NCBI GenBank assembly: GCA_938041695.1 | Contig: CALISI010000085.1 | Coordinates: 50,938 to 114,937, forward strand | Reading direction: 5' to 3' | Length of the DNA: 64,000 nt | Origin: an uncultured Actinomyces sp. | GTDB taxonomy: Bacteria > Actinomycetota > Actinomycetes > Actinomycetales > Actinomycetaceae | Shown here: piece after piece, positions 1 to 7,423 of the stretch | How positions within the stretch are numbered: the first letter of the stretch is position 1 | Layout: each line of letters begins with the position of its first letter | The notes under the pieces: model-generated | Databases searched by the model: none | Seen by the model: the letters and a program-made list of their open reading frames with translations, nothing else | What the model was told of the DNA's origin: nothing | Made by a program: the position numbers and the translations under genes

Positions 1-767
1 TGCCGCAGCGGATCACGCTTGCGGAGATTCTCTCGCAGCTGCCGGATCAGCAGATCCTGCCGCGCGGCGGCGGCGACATGGTGCTGGGCGTGGAGGAGTC
101 GCGCCTGGGGCCGCTCCTGTTCAACACTCGCGCGGAGTCGCACCTGTACCTGTTCGGCGACGGCAAGACGGGCAAGACCTCCTTCCTGCGGTCGATCATT
201 TCCGAGGTCACGCGCCTGTACTCGCCCAACGAGGCGAAGATCCTGGCGATCGACATGCGTCGTTCGCTCCTGGGTGCGATCCCGGACGAGTATTCGCTGC
301 GCTACCTGACGAACCATGCCGAGGCGATGAAGCAGCTGCGTGAGCTTGCGAATTTCCTGCGCACGCGCCTGCCCGGTTCCGACGTGACCGCCGAGCAGAT
401 TCGCGAGCGCACGTGGTGGTCGGGTCCGGAAGTGTGGATCTTGGTCGACGACTACGACCTGGTGGCCACCTCGTCGGGTAACCCGCTGATGGAGCTCATT
501 GACCTGCTGCCACAGGCGGGAGACATCGGCCTGCACGTGATCATCACTCGTCGTATGGGCGGCGCGTCGCGCGCGGCCTACGAGAAGGTCCTGCAGATGA
601 TGAACGACCTGGCTGTCACCGGTATCCTCCTGTCCGGCAACCCCAGCGAGGGCGCGATCATCAACGGCGTGAAGCCGAAGCGCGCGATCGCCGGCCGCGC
701 GCAGGTCGTTCACCGAGAGCTGGGCGTCGTCGCCGCGCAGCTGACGTGGACCCCGCCAGCAATTTGA
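1..767 (+). CDS. eccC: Type VII secretion ATPase EccC, C-terminal part (5' end outside window)
   Basis: This is the last FtsK/SpoIIIE-type ATPase domain of EccC, the membrane-associated motor that recognises and drives ESX substrates. The frame is open from base 3 with no stop, so the gene begins upstream. A P-loop GDGKTGKT is encoded at 156-179 and a hydrophobic strand ending VDDYD (Walker B-like) near 435-460. The preceding LGVEESRLGPLLFN segment is typical of EccC domains. The domain follows the family pattern in which the third ATPase module carries a variant Walker A. The neighbours (lipoprotein, helical Gly-rich protein, mycosin-like subtilases) support a type VII locus. The family assignment is firm, but the fusion or split state of EccC cannot be judged from this end. 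Confidence 0.9.
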   Translation, partial: PQRITLAEILSQLPDQQILPRGGGDMVLGVEESRLGPLLFNTRAESHLYLFGDGKTGKTSFLRSIISEVTRLYSPNEAKILAIDMRRSLLGAIPDEYSLRYLTNHAEAMKQLRELANFLRTRLPGSDVTAEQIRERTWWSGPEVWILVDDYDLVATSSGNPLMELIDLLPQAGDIGLHVIITRRMGGASRAAYEKVLQMMNDLAVTGILLSGNPSEGAIINGVKPKRAIAGRAQVVHRELGVVAAQLTWTPPAI

Positions 768-774
768 TCGTTTA

Positions 775-805
775 TTGACACAGCGGCCCCTTCGTCGCAT
801 ATGAT
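775..805 (+). promoter_or_regulatory. Sigma-70-like promoter upstream of the lipoprotein gene
   Basis: A perfect TTGACA (775-780) is followed after 19 bases by TATGAT (800-805). The start codon lies 27 bases further on, with AGGAG placed between. The spacing is slightly long, and an overlapping CATATG gives 17. It falls exactly in the 65-base gap after eccC, so the downstream T7SS genes may have their own transcription start. Confidence 0.5.
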
Positions 806-832
806 TGACCAGTCTGAAAGTAGGAGAAAAAC

Positions 833-1372
833 ATGTCCTCTCTCGTGTCCCGTCGCGCTCGCGCAGCCACAGCTTCCCTGCTGCTCGCTTCCGTCGCCCT
901 GTCCGGTTGCAGCATCTTGGGTGGTGCGCGAAATTCCACCGATATTTCGAAGTTGCCCAACATTCCCGAGGGGCAAAAGCAGCAGTTGGTCAGCCAGATG
1001 CAGTCTGCGTCTGGCTCGGAGAAGAAGGAGATCGCCGCGAAGGCGAAGGCCTTGAGCAAGATGGTGGGGACGGAGCTGGTCGCGGTGGATCCCCCGTCGA
1101 TCATCGACCAGACCTTCAAGTTGGATCCCAAGGGTAAGACCGTGGTGAACAAGGACGACAAGATCTACCTGATGATGTCGGCCACCGATTACTGGCGTCT
1201 GGGCCAGGACACCTACGACCTGTGCGTGGAGCAGGACTGCGAGTACTACTCGTCGTGGACGGTAGACGTGGAGGGGTCGGGCGCCGACCTGACGTACGTG
1301 TGGACCCTGAAGGTCGATGGTGACGATCAGCCCAAGGAGCCGCTGGTCCGCCGCTTCAAGGTCGGTAAGTAA
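833..1372 (+). CDS. Putative lipoprotein of the type VII locus
   Basis: A 179-residue protein of unknown function. The N-terminus is basic, then hydrophobic, and ends in a lipobox LSGC with Cys26, so it should be a surface-anchored lipoprotein. The mature part is hydrophilic, with a helical Lys/Glu/Ala stretch (about residues 45-80) followed by a beta-rich half containing two cysteines in CVEQDC, which could form a disulfide. AGGAG sits 6 bases before the ATG. It lies 65 bases after eccC behind a promoter-like sequence and 58 bases before the next gene, so it probably belongs to the secretion locus. I do not recognise a family. Confidence 0.8.
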   Translation: MSSLVSRRARAATASLLLASVALSGCSILGGARNSTDISKLPNIPEGQKQQLVSQMQSASGSEKKEIAAKAKALSKMVGTELVAVDPPSIIDQTFKLDPKGKTVVNKDDKIYLMMSATDYWRLGQDTYDLCVEQDCEYYSSWTVDVEGSGADLTYVWTLKVDGDDQPKEPLVRRFKVGK

Positions 1373-1430
1373 GCGTCCCTGCGCATCGACGCACTCTCTT
1401 CTTTTCTCATCAACCATTTTGGAGTCAACA

Positions 1431-1949
1431 ATGGCCGGACATGCAGACGTCAGTTACGACGACGACCAGCAGCAAGCAGCTGTACCGAAAGTGACCGAAA
1501 CCTGGGACGCCGTGACGGGATCGCGCAAGCATACCGAGGCCCTCGGATCCGCGCAGACACCCACCTTCTGGGGACACGAACGCGGGCCCGCGAAACTGCA
1601 AGGCAGTGCTACGGAGATGTTCGAAGCCGTATCCGGACTTCTCGCGAGCGAATCCGCTATGCTCAGCGTTTTCGAGGCGCAGATGCATAAGGCGATGACC
1701 CGCTTCACCGGTGCGGAATACGACAACCAGCTGAAGTTCAAAAACACGCAGGCCGACCAGCAGATGCAGGCAATCCGCTCGCAGAACCCGACCAAGTTCA
1801 CCGCGATGCTTCACGCGCTCGGTTTGACCCTCGAAGATCTCGGCTCCGCTGCGGATCCACTGATCGCGCCCCCCACTCAATCGGGTGCCGGCTCGGCGGG
1901 TGGTTCGGGTAGTGCACCGACTACCTCCTCAGGCCCGTCGGACTACTGA
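1431..1949 (+). CDS. Hypothetical protein, type VII locus, possible substrate or chaperone-like helical protein
   Basis: A 172-residue protein without signal peptide or membrane segment. The middle (about residues 55-135) is predicted helical and contains an FWG tripeptide just before the helices. The last 30 residues are a Gly/Ser/Pro-rich tail. Small helical proteins with a W-x-G type turn next to eccC are often secreted ESX substrates, but this is not a clear WXG100 match: it is longer and I find no convincing YxxxD/E secretion signal. The ATG at 1431 is preferred because GGAG precedes it and the in-frame extension upstream overlaps the lipoprotein gene. Function unknown. Confidence 0.7.
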   Translation: MAGHADVSYDDDQQQAAVPKVTETWDAVTGSRKHTEALGSAQTPTFWGHERGPAKLQGSATEMFEAVSGLLASESAMLSVFEAQMHKAMTRFTGAEYDNQLKFKNTQADQQMQAIRSQNPTKFTAMLHALGLTLEDLGSAADPLIAPPTQSGAGSAGGSGSAPTTSSGPSDY

Positions 1950-1981
1950 GCCGCATAGTTACATATAAGGAGTTTGTCACA

Positions 1982-3562
1982 ATGGTTGCTTCACCGAATT
2001 ATGAGCGTCTTAAGGTCTTCATGGAGGCGGCTCGCGCTAACAAGGGGCTTGACGCGTGGGACGGGGATCACGACAAGGCCTTGAAGGGCTTTGATGACGC
2101 CGTTGAGCACCTGCGCGCCTATCGCGAGAGCCACGGCTTTACCGGCGCGACGGGTAGAGCCATGGATCGCTGGGTTGACGCGTCCATCACCCGCATCGAA
2201 AAGTATCGGGAGGGCTATGAGCGCGGCTATCACACCTATTCTCGAGGCCGTAACGTGATGGCGACGGCGCTGAGCGAAGCCGAGAAGCTGTCGCCGGATC
2301 TCCTCGACGCGAACACGGCGGCCATGCGTGACGACCTGCTCGTGTCGGTTCCCTCCAGCGAACCCGGTACGGGCATCCGCTTCATGGGCAAGCTCTACAC
2401 CACCGGCTCTGCCTACGTCGCCGCCGTCGAAGAGCAGGCGAACGAGCAGCGCGAGGCCGCGGCGAAGCGCATCATCGACATGGTGAACGACCGCACTTTG
2501 ATGATCAGTGGCATCATGAAGGGCCAAATCGCGGACAAGCCCGGCGAAGAGGGCGCCGACCTGAAGAAATACGAAGACGAGGAGAAGAGTAAGGATCCAG
2601 GTGGTGGTGGCACCAGCGGTGGTGGCACCCATGGCGGTGGCGGTGCTGGTGGTGCTGGCGGCGGCGACTGGGGATACGGTAAGGGTGATGACTTCGGTCG
2701 CGCGGCGGATCGTAGCCCTTCTTCTCCCAACTACCCCGGTGGCTTCGACCAGCCGTGGTGGAGTGATGCCGACGCTGCCGCGGCCCGCAACCGCATCATT
2801 TCTTCGGGTGCGGTTCCCACGCAGGAGCCTGCCTACGGCGAGGCCGGATCGCGTACGAACCCCATCACCGATCCCCAGGACCTCATGGGCAGGGATCTGC
2901 TGCACACGCGCGTGAACGGCACGGCCTACCGCAATGGCGTCGTCGGCGGGCATACCCCGGCACCGCCCGCGGATATGGATCACCCTCTGTGGCGCCTGAA
3001 CGGCGGCGCAGCCTCCGCCGACGCGAGCACCGCGGGACGGCTCGGCGGTGCTGGCGTGCTCGGCGCGGGCGCCCTCGGTATGCGCGGCGCGGCCCGTATG
3101 GGGTCCGGTGGCCTTGGCGCGGGCATGCGCGGCATGACCGGTGGCCTGGGTGGCGCGGGCGCCTCTGCCTTGAAGGTCGGGTCCTACTCCGGGTCGGGTT
3201 TTGGCTCCTACAATCCTCCTGCGGGTGCGAACGGCCTGGCCGGTTCCGGGGCGGGCGCGTCGGGCGCGACGGGCGTTGCCGGTTCCACCGGGGCGAACGG
3301 TGGCGCGGCTGGCGCCGCCGGCGCCGCAGGCAAGAGCGGCTCGGGTACGGGCTTTATGGGTGCGGGCGCGGGTGCCGGTGCGGGCACGGGTAAGCAGGAG
3401 AAGAAGGGTCGCAAGCGTCAGTACGTCGCCTTCAAGTTCGAGGACGACGAGGACGATCTGCCCGTCGGCTACGTCAACCCCATGTCCCAGACCTACGGGT
3501 CTGACACGACCATCACCCCGGCCAAGCGCACGGACGACGGATGGGATCCGCGCCAATGGTGA
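1982..3562 (+). CDS. Large helical plus glycine-rich protein, type VII locus
   Basis: A 526-residue protein. The first ~200 residues are charged, predicted alpha-helical and lack a signal peptide, resembling the long helical heads of ESX-secreted proteins. Then come a Gly/Ser/Thr linker (about 205-235), a region with several Trp and Asp residues, and a long Gly/Ala-rich low-complexity stretch (about 340-475). The C-terminus is basic then acidic and ends in Trp. AAGGAG precedes the ATG. The gene ends 7 bases past the ATG proposed for the mycosin-like gene, so the two may be translationally coupled. Such head-plus-repeat architecture suggests a secreted or surface protein, but I recognise no defined family. 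Confidence 0.75.
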   Translation: MVASPNYERLKVFMEAARANKGLDAWDGDHDKALKGFDDAVEHLRAYRESHGFTGATGRAMDRWVDASITRIEKYREGYERGYHTYSRGRNVMATALSEAEKLSPDLLDANTAAMRDDLLVSVPSSEPGTGIRFMGKLYTTGSAYVAAVEEQANEQREAAAKRIIDMVNDRTLMISGIMKGQIADKPGEEGADLKKYEDEEKSKDPGGGGTSGGGTHGGGGAGGAGGGDWGYGKGDDFGRAADRSPSSPNYPGGFDQPWWSDADAAAARNRIISSGAVPTQEPAYGEAGSRTNPITDPQDLMGRDLLHTRVNGTAYRNGVVGGHTPAPPADMDHPLWRLNGGAASADASTAGRLGGAGVLGAGALGMRGAARMGSGGLGAGMRGMTGGLGGAGASALKVGSYSGSGFGSYNPPAGANGLAGSGAGASGATGVAGSTGANGGAAGAAGAAGKSGSGTGFMGAGAGAGAGTGKQEKKGRKRQYVAFKFEDDEDDLPVGYVNPMSQTYGSDTTITPAKRTDDGWDPRQW

Positions 3563-4776
3563 GCTTGTCTTTTCACGCCGTGCCCCGTTCTCCCTTCTCG
3601 TTCGTGGTTAGGGCGGGGCGCGCCGCGCGCGCCCTGACCACCGTCGCCTCCGCCCTGGTCCTAGCCGCTGGCGTCCTCGCCCTGGTGCCGGCCCCGGCCC
3701 ACGCGGATGGCGCGGTGCCCTCACAGGAGTACTTCTCCTACTACCACTTCGACACCGCACGCGCGAAGGGATACACCGGTAAGGGTGTCACGATTGCCGT
3801 CATCGGTGGTCCGGTCGATACGAGTAATCCGGCCCTCAAGGGGGCGAACATCACTGATAAGAGCCGCTGCACCATCCAAGACTCACCCGAGGGCGTCCGC
3901 CACAATACTGACATGGCGATCATCCTGGTCTCCCCCATCTCGGGCGTGGCACCCGACGCAACCCTGTATAACTATCAGGCCTCCACCGGTGATACAACAT
4001 CGAAAGGCTCGTGCGAATCCAACGGGGACCGGCTCAACACCGTTGCCGCTCTGATTAACCAGGCCGTCGAAGACGGCGCCCAATTCATTTCGGTCTCCCA
4101 AAGCGTCTCCGATTTTTCCAACGAGCTCAAATGGGCCATCACCAACGCGATCACCAAGGGCGTCATCATCGTCGCCGCGGCCGGAAACGAGGCACTCCCA
4201 GACAACACCACATATCTGGGCAGGTACTCCGGTGTCGTCGGCGTGTCCGCCATCAACAGTGACGGCACCTTCGCCTCCTATTCCAACTGGGCCGATGGTA
4301 TGGTCACCGCCGCCTTCGGCGGACCATACACCACGTACGACGTGAACACAGGGGAGCCGGTCACCGTTCGCGGCACCTCCATATCCACCCCGCTCGTGGC
4401 TGGCATGTTGGCCCTCGCGCGCCAAAAGTGGCCCGACGCGACCGCCAACCAGATCCTCCAGCTCCTGGTCCACACCGGCCTGAACCCCAACCACGACTGG
4501 AACGAGTACACGGGCTACGGCGCCATCGATGGTGGTGCACTGGTCAACACAGATCCCTCGCAGTACCCGGACGAGAACCCCATCATCCAAAAGAACGGTG
4601 GTTCTGAGCCCACCGCGCAGGAGGTTCAGGACTACATCGACGGAGTCGCAGGATCCTTACAGATAGACTCCTTCCCCGACACCTACGTCTACCGCGGCAC
4701 TGACCAAGGAGTCGTCTACGATCACGGGTCCATCCCCGTCCACCTGGGAACCAGCCCCCGCTACCACCGGAAGTGA
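3556..4776 (+). CDS. Mycosin-like S8 subtilase, tandem copy 1 (catalytic Asp replaced by Gly)
   Basis: A 406-residue secreted subtilase-fold protein related to the MycP mycosins of type VII systems. A signal peptide ends around PAHA (residue 50). The oxyanion Asn (AAAGN, Asn211) and nucleophile Ser (GTSISTP, Ser275) are present, and His116 is retained although the usual HGT is HNT. The position of the catalytic Asp (VID in the family and in the convergent paralog) is Gly84 in VIGGPVD. MycP proteins usually end in a transmembrane helix; here the C-terminus is Asp-rich then basic with no helix. ATG at 3556 overlaps the previous stop; an in-frame ATG at 3541 is an alternative. It may be a pseudoprotease. 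Confidence 0.85.
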   Translation: MVSLSFHAVPRSPFSFVVRAGRAARALTTVASALVLAAGVLALVPAPAHADGAVPSQEYFSYYHFDTARAKGYTGKGVTIAVIGGPVDTSNPALKGANITDKSRCTIQDSPEGVRHNTDMAIILVSPISGVAPDATLYNYQASTGDTTSKGSCESNGDRLNTVAALINQAVEDGAQFISVSQSVSDFSNELKWAITNAITKGVIIVAAAGNEALPDNTTYLGRYSGVVGVSAINSDGTFASYSNWADGMVTAAFGGPYTTYDVNTGEPVTVRGTSISTPLVAGMLALARQKWPDATANQILQLLVHTGLNPNHDWNEYTGYGAIDGGALVNTDPSQYPDENPIIQKNGGSEPTAQEVQDYIDGVAGSLQIDSFPDTYVYRGTDQGVVYDHGSIPVHLGTSPRYHRK

Positions 4777-4778
4777 CC

Positions 4779-6005
4779 ATGACACTCGCGCGAACCACCG
4801 CGCACCCCGCACCCCGTTCTCCCTTCTCGTTCGTGGGGAGGGCGGGGCGCGCCGCGCGCGCCCTGACCACCGCCGCCTCCGCCCTGGCCCTAGCCGCTGG
4901 CGCCCTCGCCTTGGCGCCGGCCCCGGCCCACGCGGATGGCGCGGTGCCCTCACAGGAGTACTTCTCCTACTACCACTTCGACACCGCACGCGCGAAGGGA
5001 TACACCGGTAAGGGTGTCACGATTGCCGTCATCGGTGGTCCGGTCGATACGAGTAATCCGGCCCTCAAGGGGGCGAACATCACTGATAAGAGCCGCTGCA
5101 CCATCCAAGACTCACCCGAGGGCGTCCGCCACGGTACTGACATGGCGATCATCCTGGTCTCCCCTATCTCGGGCGTGGCACCCGACGCAACCCTGTACAC
5201 CTACCAGGCCTCCACCGATGGGACAATATCGAACGGCTCATGCGACTCCAAACGGGGCCGGCTCAACACCGTTTCCGCTCTCATTAACCAGGCCGTCGAA
5301 GACGGCGCCCAATTCATCTCGATCTCCCTCAGCGTCTCCGAAGTTTCCTTCGAGCTCAAATGGGCCATCACCAACGCGATCGCCAAGGGCGTCATCATCG
5401 TCGCCGCGGCCGGAAACGAGGCACTCCAAGACGACATAACAGCGCTGGGCAGGTACTCCGGTGTCGTCGGCGTGTCCGCCATCAACAGTGACGGCACCTT
5501 CGCCTCCTATTCCAACTGGGCCGATGGTATGGTCACCGCCGCCTTCGGCGGACCATACACCACGTACGACGTGAACACAGGGGAGCCGGTCACCGTTCAC
5601 GGCACCTCCATATCCACCCCACTCGTGGCTGGCATGTTGGCCCTCGCGCGCCAAAAATGGCCCGACGCCACCACCAACCAGATCCTCCAGCTCCTGGTCC
5701 ACACCGGCCTGAACCCCGACCATGACTGGAACAAGTACACGGGCTACGGCGCGGCTGCCCTGGGATCTCTCGTCAACCAAGATCCCTCGCAGTACCCCGA
5801 CGAGAACCCCATCATCCAAAAGGGCTATGGTTCTGAGCCCACCGCGCAGGAGGTCCAGGACTACATCGATGGAGTCGCAGGATCCTTACAGATAGACTCC
5901 TTCCCCGACACCTACGTCTACCGCGGCACTGACCAAGGAGTCGTCTACGATCACGGGTCCATCCCCGTCCACCTGGGAACCAGCCCCCGCTACCACCGGA
6001 AGTGA
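4779..6005 (+). CDS. Mycosin-like S8 subtilase, tandem copy 2 (catalytic Asp replaced by Gly)
   Basis: A 408-residue near-duplicate of the preceding gene, in exact register with a 1229-base offset and no indels. It has a signal peptide, HGT (His intact with Gly restored), AAAGN and GTSISTP. The catalytic Asp site is again Gly (codon GGT at 5034-5036). Most of the sequence is almost identical to copy 1, but a patch of roughly 80 residues (from the YQAST motif to just after AAAGN) carries many replacements. GGAAG is ideally spaced before ATG 4779; a GTG at 4773 overlaps the upstream stop in GTGA fashion and could be used instead. No C-terminal membrane helix. Confidence 0.85.
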   Translation: MTLARTTAHPAPRSPFSFVGRAGRAARALTTAASALALAAGALALAPAPAHADGAVPSQEYFSYYHFDTARAKGYTGKGVTIAVIGGPVDTSNPALKGANITDKSRCTIQDSPEGVRHGTDMAIILVSPISGVAPDATLYTYQASTDGTISNGSCDSKRGRLNTVSALINQAVEDGAQFISISLSVSEVSFELKWAITNAIAKGVIIVAAAGNEALQDDITALGRYSGVVGVSAINSDGTFASYSNWADGMVTAAFGGPYTTYDVNTGEPVTVHGTSISTPLVAGMLALARQKWPDATTNQILQLLVHTGLNPDHDWNKYTGYGAAALGSLVNQDPSQYPDENPIIQKGYGSEPTAQEVQDYIDGVAGSLQIDSFPDTYVYRGTDQGVVYDHGSIPVHLGTSPRYHRK

Positions 6006-6084
6006 CCATGACACTCGCGCGAACCACCGCGCACGCCGTGCCCCGTTCTCCCTTCTCGTTCGTGGGGAGGGCGGGGCGCGCCGC
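6002..6084 (+). pseudogene. 5' remnant of a third mycosin copy
   Basis: This holds the start codon, signal-peptide region and GC-rich arginine stretch of a third tandem subtilase, then breaks off within CGCGCCGC, 9 bases before the stop of the convergent subtilase. It is mosaic: the first ~30 bases follow copy 2, while the GCCGTGCCCC segment matches copy 1. The open frame that continues to 6196 runs antisense through the convergent gene and is not a plausible protein. Confidence 0.85.
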
Positions 6085-6092
6085 ATCACCCA

Positions 6093-7322
6093 CTACTTCT
6101 TCTTACGCGTCGTCTTCCGCGTCGTCTGTTGCGTCGACTTCTTGTGGTAACGCGGACTCGTCCCCAGGTGCGTCGGGTACGTGCTGTCGCGGCTGACGAC
6201 GAGGCGTTCATCGAGGCCCCGGTACTGGTAGGAGTTATCGTTCAGGATGACGCGCGGATCCACGACGCCGTCCTTGTAGTCCTGCACGTCCTGGCGGCTC
6301 GGCACCGTGTTCTCGCCCTTGTCCATGAAGGGATTCTCATCCGGGAAGGACATCGGAGAAGTCGTGAGCAACGCGTACACGTCAAGCGCGCCATAGCCGG
6401 TGTACGGGTTCCACTGGCCGCCGTTTCCGCCCACGCCGGTACGCGCCAGGCCCTGCATGATCTGATTGCCGCTCGCACCTGGCCACCGCTCCATCGACAG
6501 CGCCAGCGAACCCGCGACGAGGGGTGCCGCAAAAGAAGTCCCCCACCAATAACCGCGCTCCTGCGACACGCCGGAGCGCACGTACGGGCGCGCCAGGGCC
6601 GCCGTCGACACGGGGCTCCCCCAGTTCGAATAGTCCGTGATAACGCCGTTGCGCTCGATCGCGGCCACGCCCACGACGCCGCCCCACGCGGGCAGCCAGT
6701 CCTTCGAATCGCGGGTCGAATCGTTACCGACGCAAGCGACCACCGGGACTTCTTGCGCAACCGCTCGCGCCAGAGCCCAGCGCATACCCTCGTAAGTACT
6801 GGGGTAACTCGATGACGTCGTGATCACGTCCACACCGTCGTTCAGCGCAGTCTCAATGAGAACCGAGAGGTCGGAATAGCCTTGCAAAAACTCGCCAATC
6901 GCACAGTCGGACCCAGTCCAATCGCCCGCAAAGGACAGCCCGTATGCACGCAGCGTCGCGCCCGGCGCAATCCCGAACTGGGGCGAGACAATCTCTTGGG
7001 CAATGACCGTCCCGTGGTCCCAATACTTATCCTGAGAATTAACCTGGCAGGGACGGTAGATTTCGATGTCGGCGCCCGCCAACTCGGGAATGCCCGTGTT
7101 CACCGGCCCATCGATGAGGCCAATCGTCTTGCCCTTACCCGTAATCCCCGAGTTCCGTATCGTGTCCAGGTAGTAGTAGGAGTAGAAAGGCTCCTCATTC
7201 GCTCCGATCGCACTATCAGCAGAGGCGGGAGCCGCGGGAACCACCAGAGCCGTGAGCATGAGCGCCCCGGCCACACCGACACCTGTGCCACGCCGCGCGA
7301 CGCGACCGAACACGTGCTTCAT
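6093..7322 (-). CDS. Mycosin-like S8 subtilase with intact catalytic triad
   Basis: A 409-residue secreted subtilase, more distant from the tandem pair but with the same layout and the same ending (HLGTSPRYH). The triad is complete: Asp71 in LIDGPVN, His103 in DHGT, Ser263 in GTSFAAP, with oxyanion Asn200. The signal peptide ends near ASA (about residue 35). Instead of a C-terminal transmembrane helix there is a Thr/Arg/Lys-rich tail, so it is probably free or wall-associated. ATG at 7322 is chosen because AAAGGA lies 6 bases upstream; an ATG 18 bases earlier lacks this. It runs convergent to the tandem copies and is the only one of the three predicted to be a conventional protease. Confidence 0.88.
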   Translation of the reverse strand: MKHVFGRVARRGTGVGVAGALMLTALVVPAAPASADSAIGANEEPFYSYYYLDTIRNSGITGKGKTIGLIDGPVNTGIPELAGADIEIYRPCQVNSQDKYWDHGTVIAQEIVSPQFGIAPGATLRAYGLSFAGDWTGSDCAIGEFLQGYSDLSVLIETALNDGVDVITTSSSYPSTYEGMRWALARAVAQEVPVVACVGNDSTRDSKDWLPAWGGVVGVAAIERNGVITDYSNWGSPVSTAALARPYVRSGVSQERGYWWGTSFAAPLVAGSLALSMERWPGASGNQIMQGLARTGVGGNGGQWNPYTGYGALDVYALLTTSPMSFPDENPFMDKGENTVPSRQDVQDYKDGVVDPRVILNDNSYQYRGLDERLVVSRDSTYPTHLGTSPRYHKKSTQQTTRKTTRKKK

Positions 7323-7423
7323 CACTATTCCTTTCGCCACGCACCCCGGCGGCGCGCAACACGTCAGTCTACCATCCGGTCATGCGCGCGAGCATGAAGA
7401 TCCAACTGCCCCGCCACCGTTCC

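Larger units (their letters stand above)
3583..6084 (+). repeat. Tandem duplication, 1229-bp period, two full units plus start of a third
   Basis: The same segment starts at 3583, 4812 and 6041, always 1229 bases apart. Units 1 and 2 end at the stop codons 4776 and 6005. The junction bases GAAGTGACCATGACACTCGC are also repeated after units 1 and 2. The third unit matches only to about 6084 and then stops matching abruptly. Confidence 0.9.

Noticed and set aside
6002..6196. 64-residue frame beginning like a mycosin signal peptide
   Set aside because: Only the first ~27 codons match; the rest is antisense of the convergent subtilase. Kept as a remnant, not a gene.
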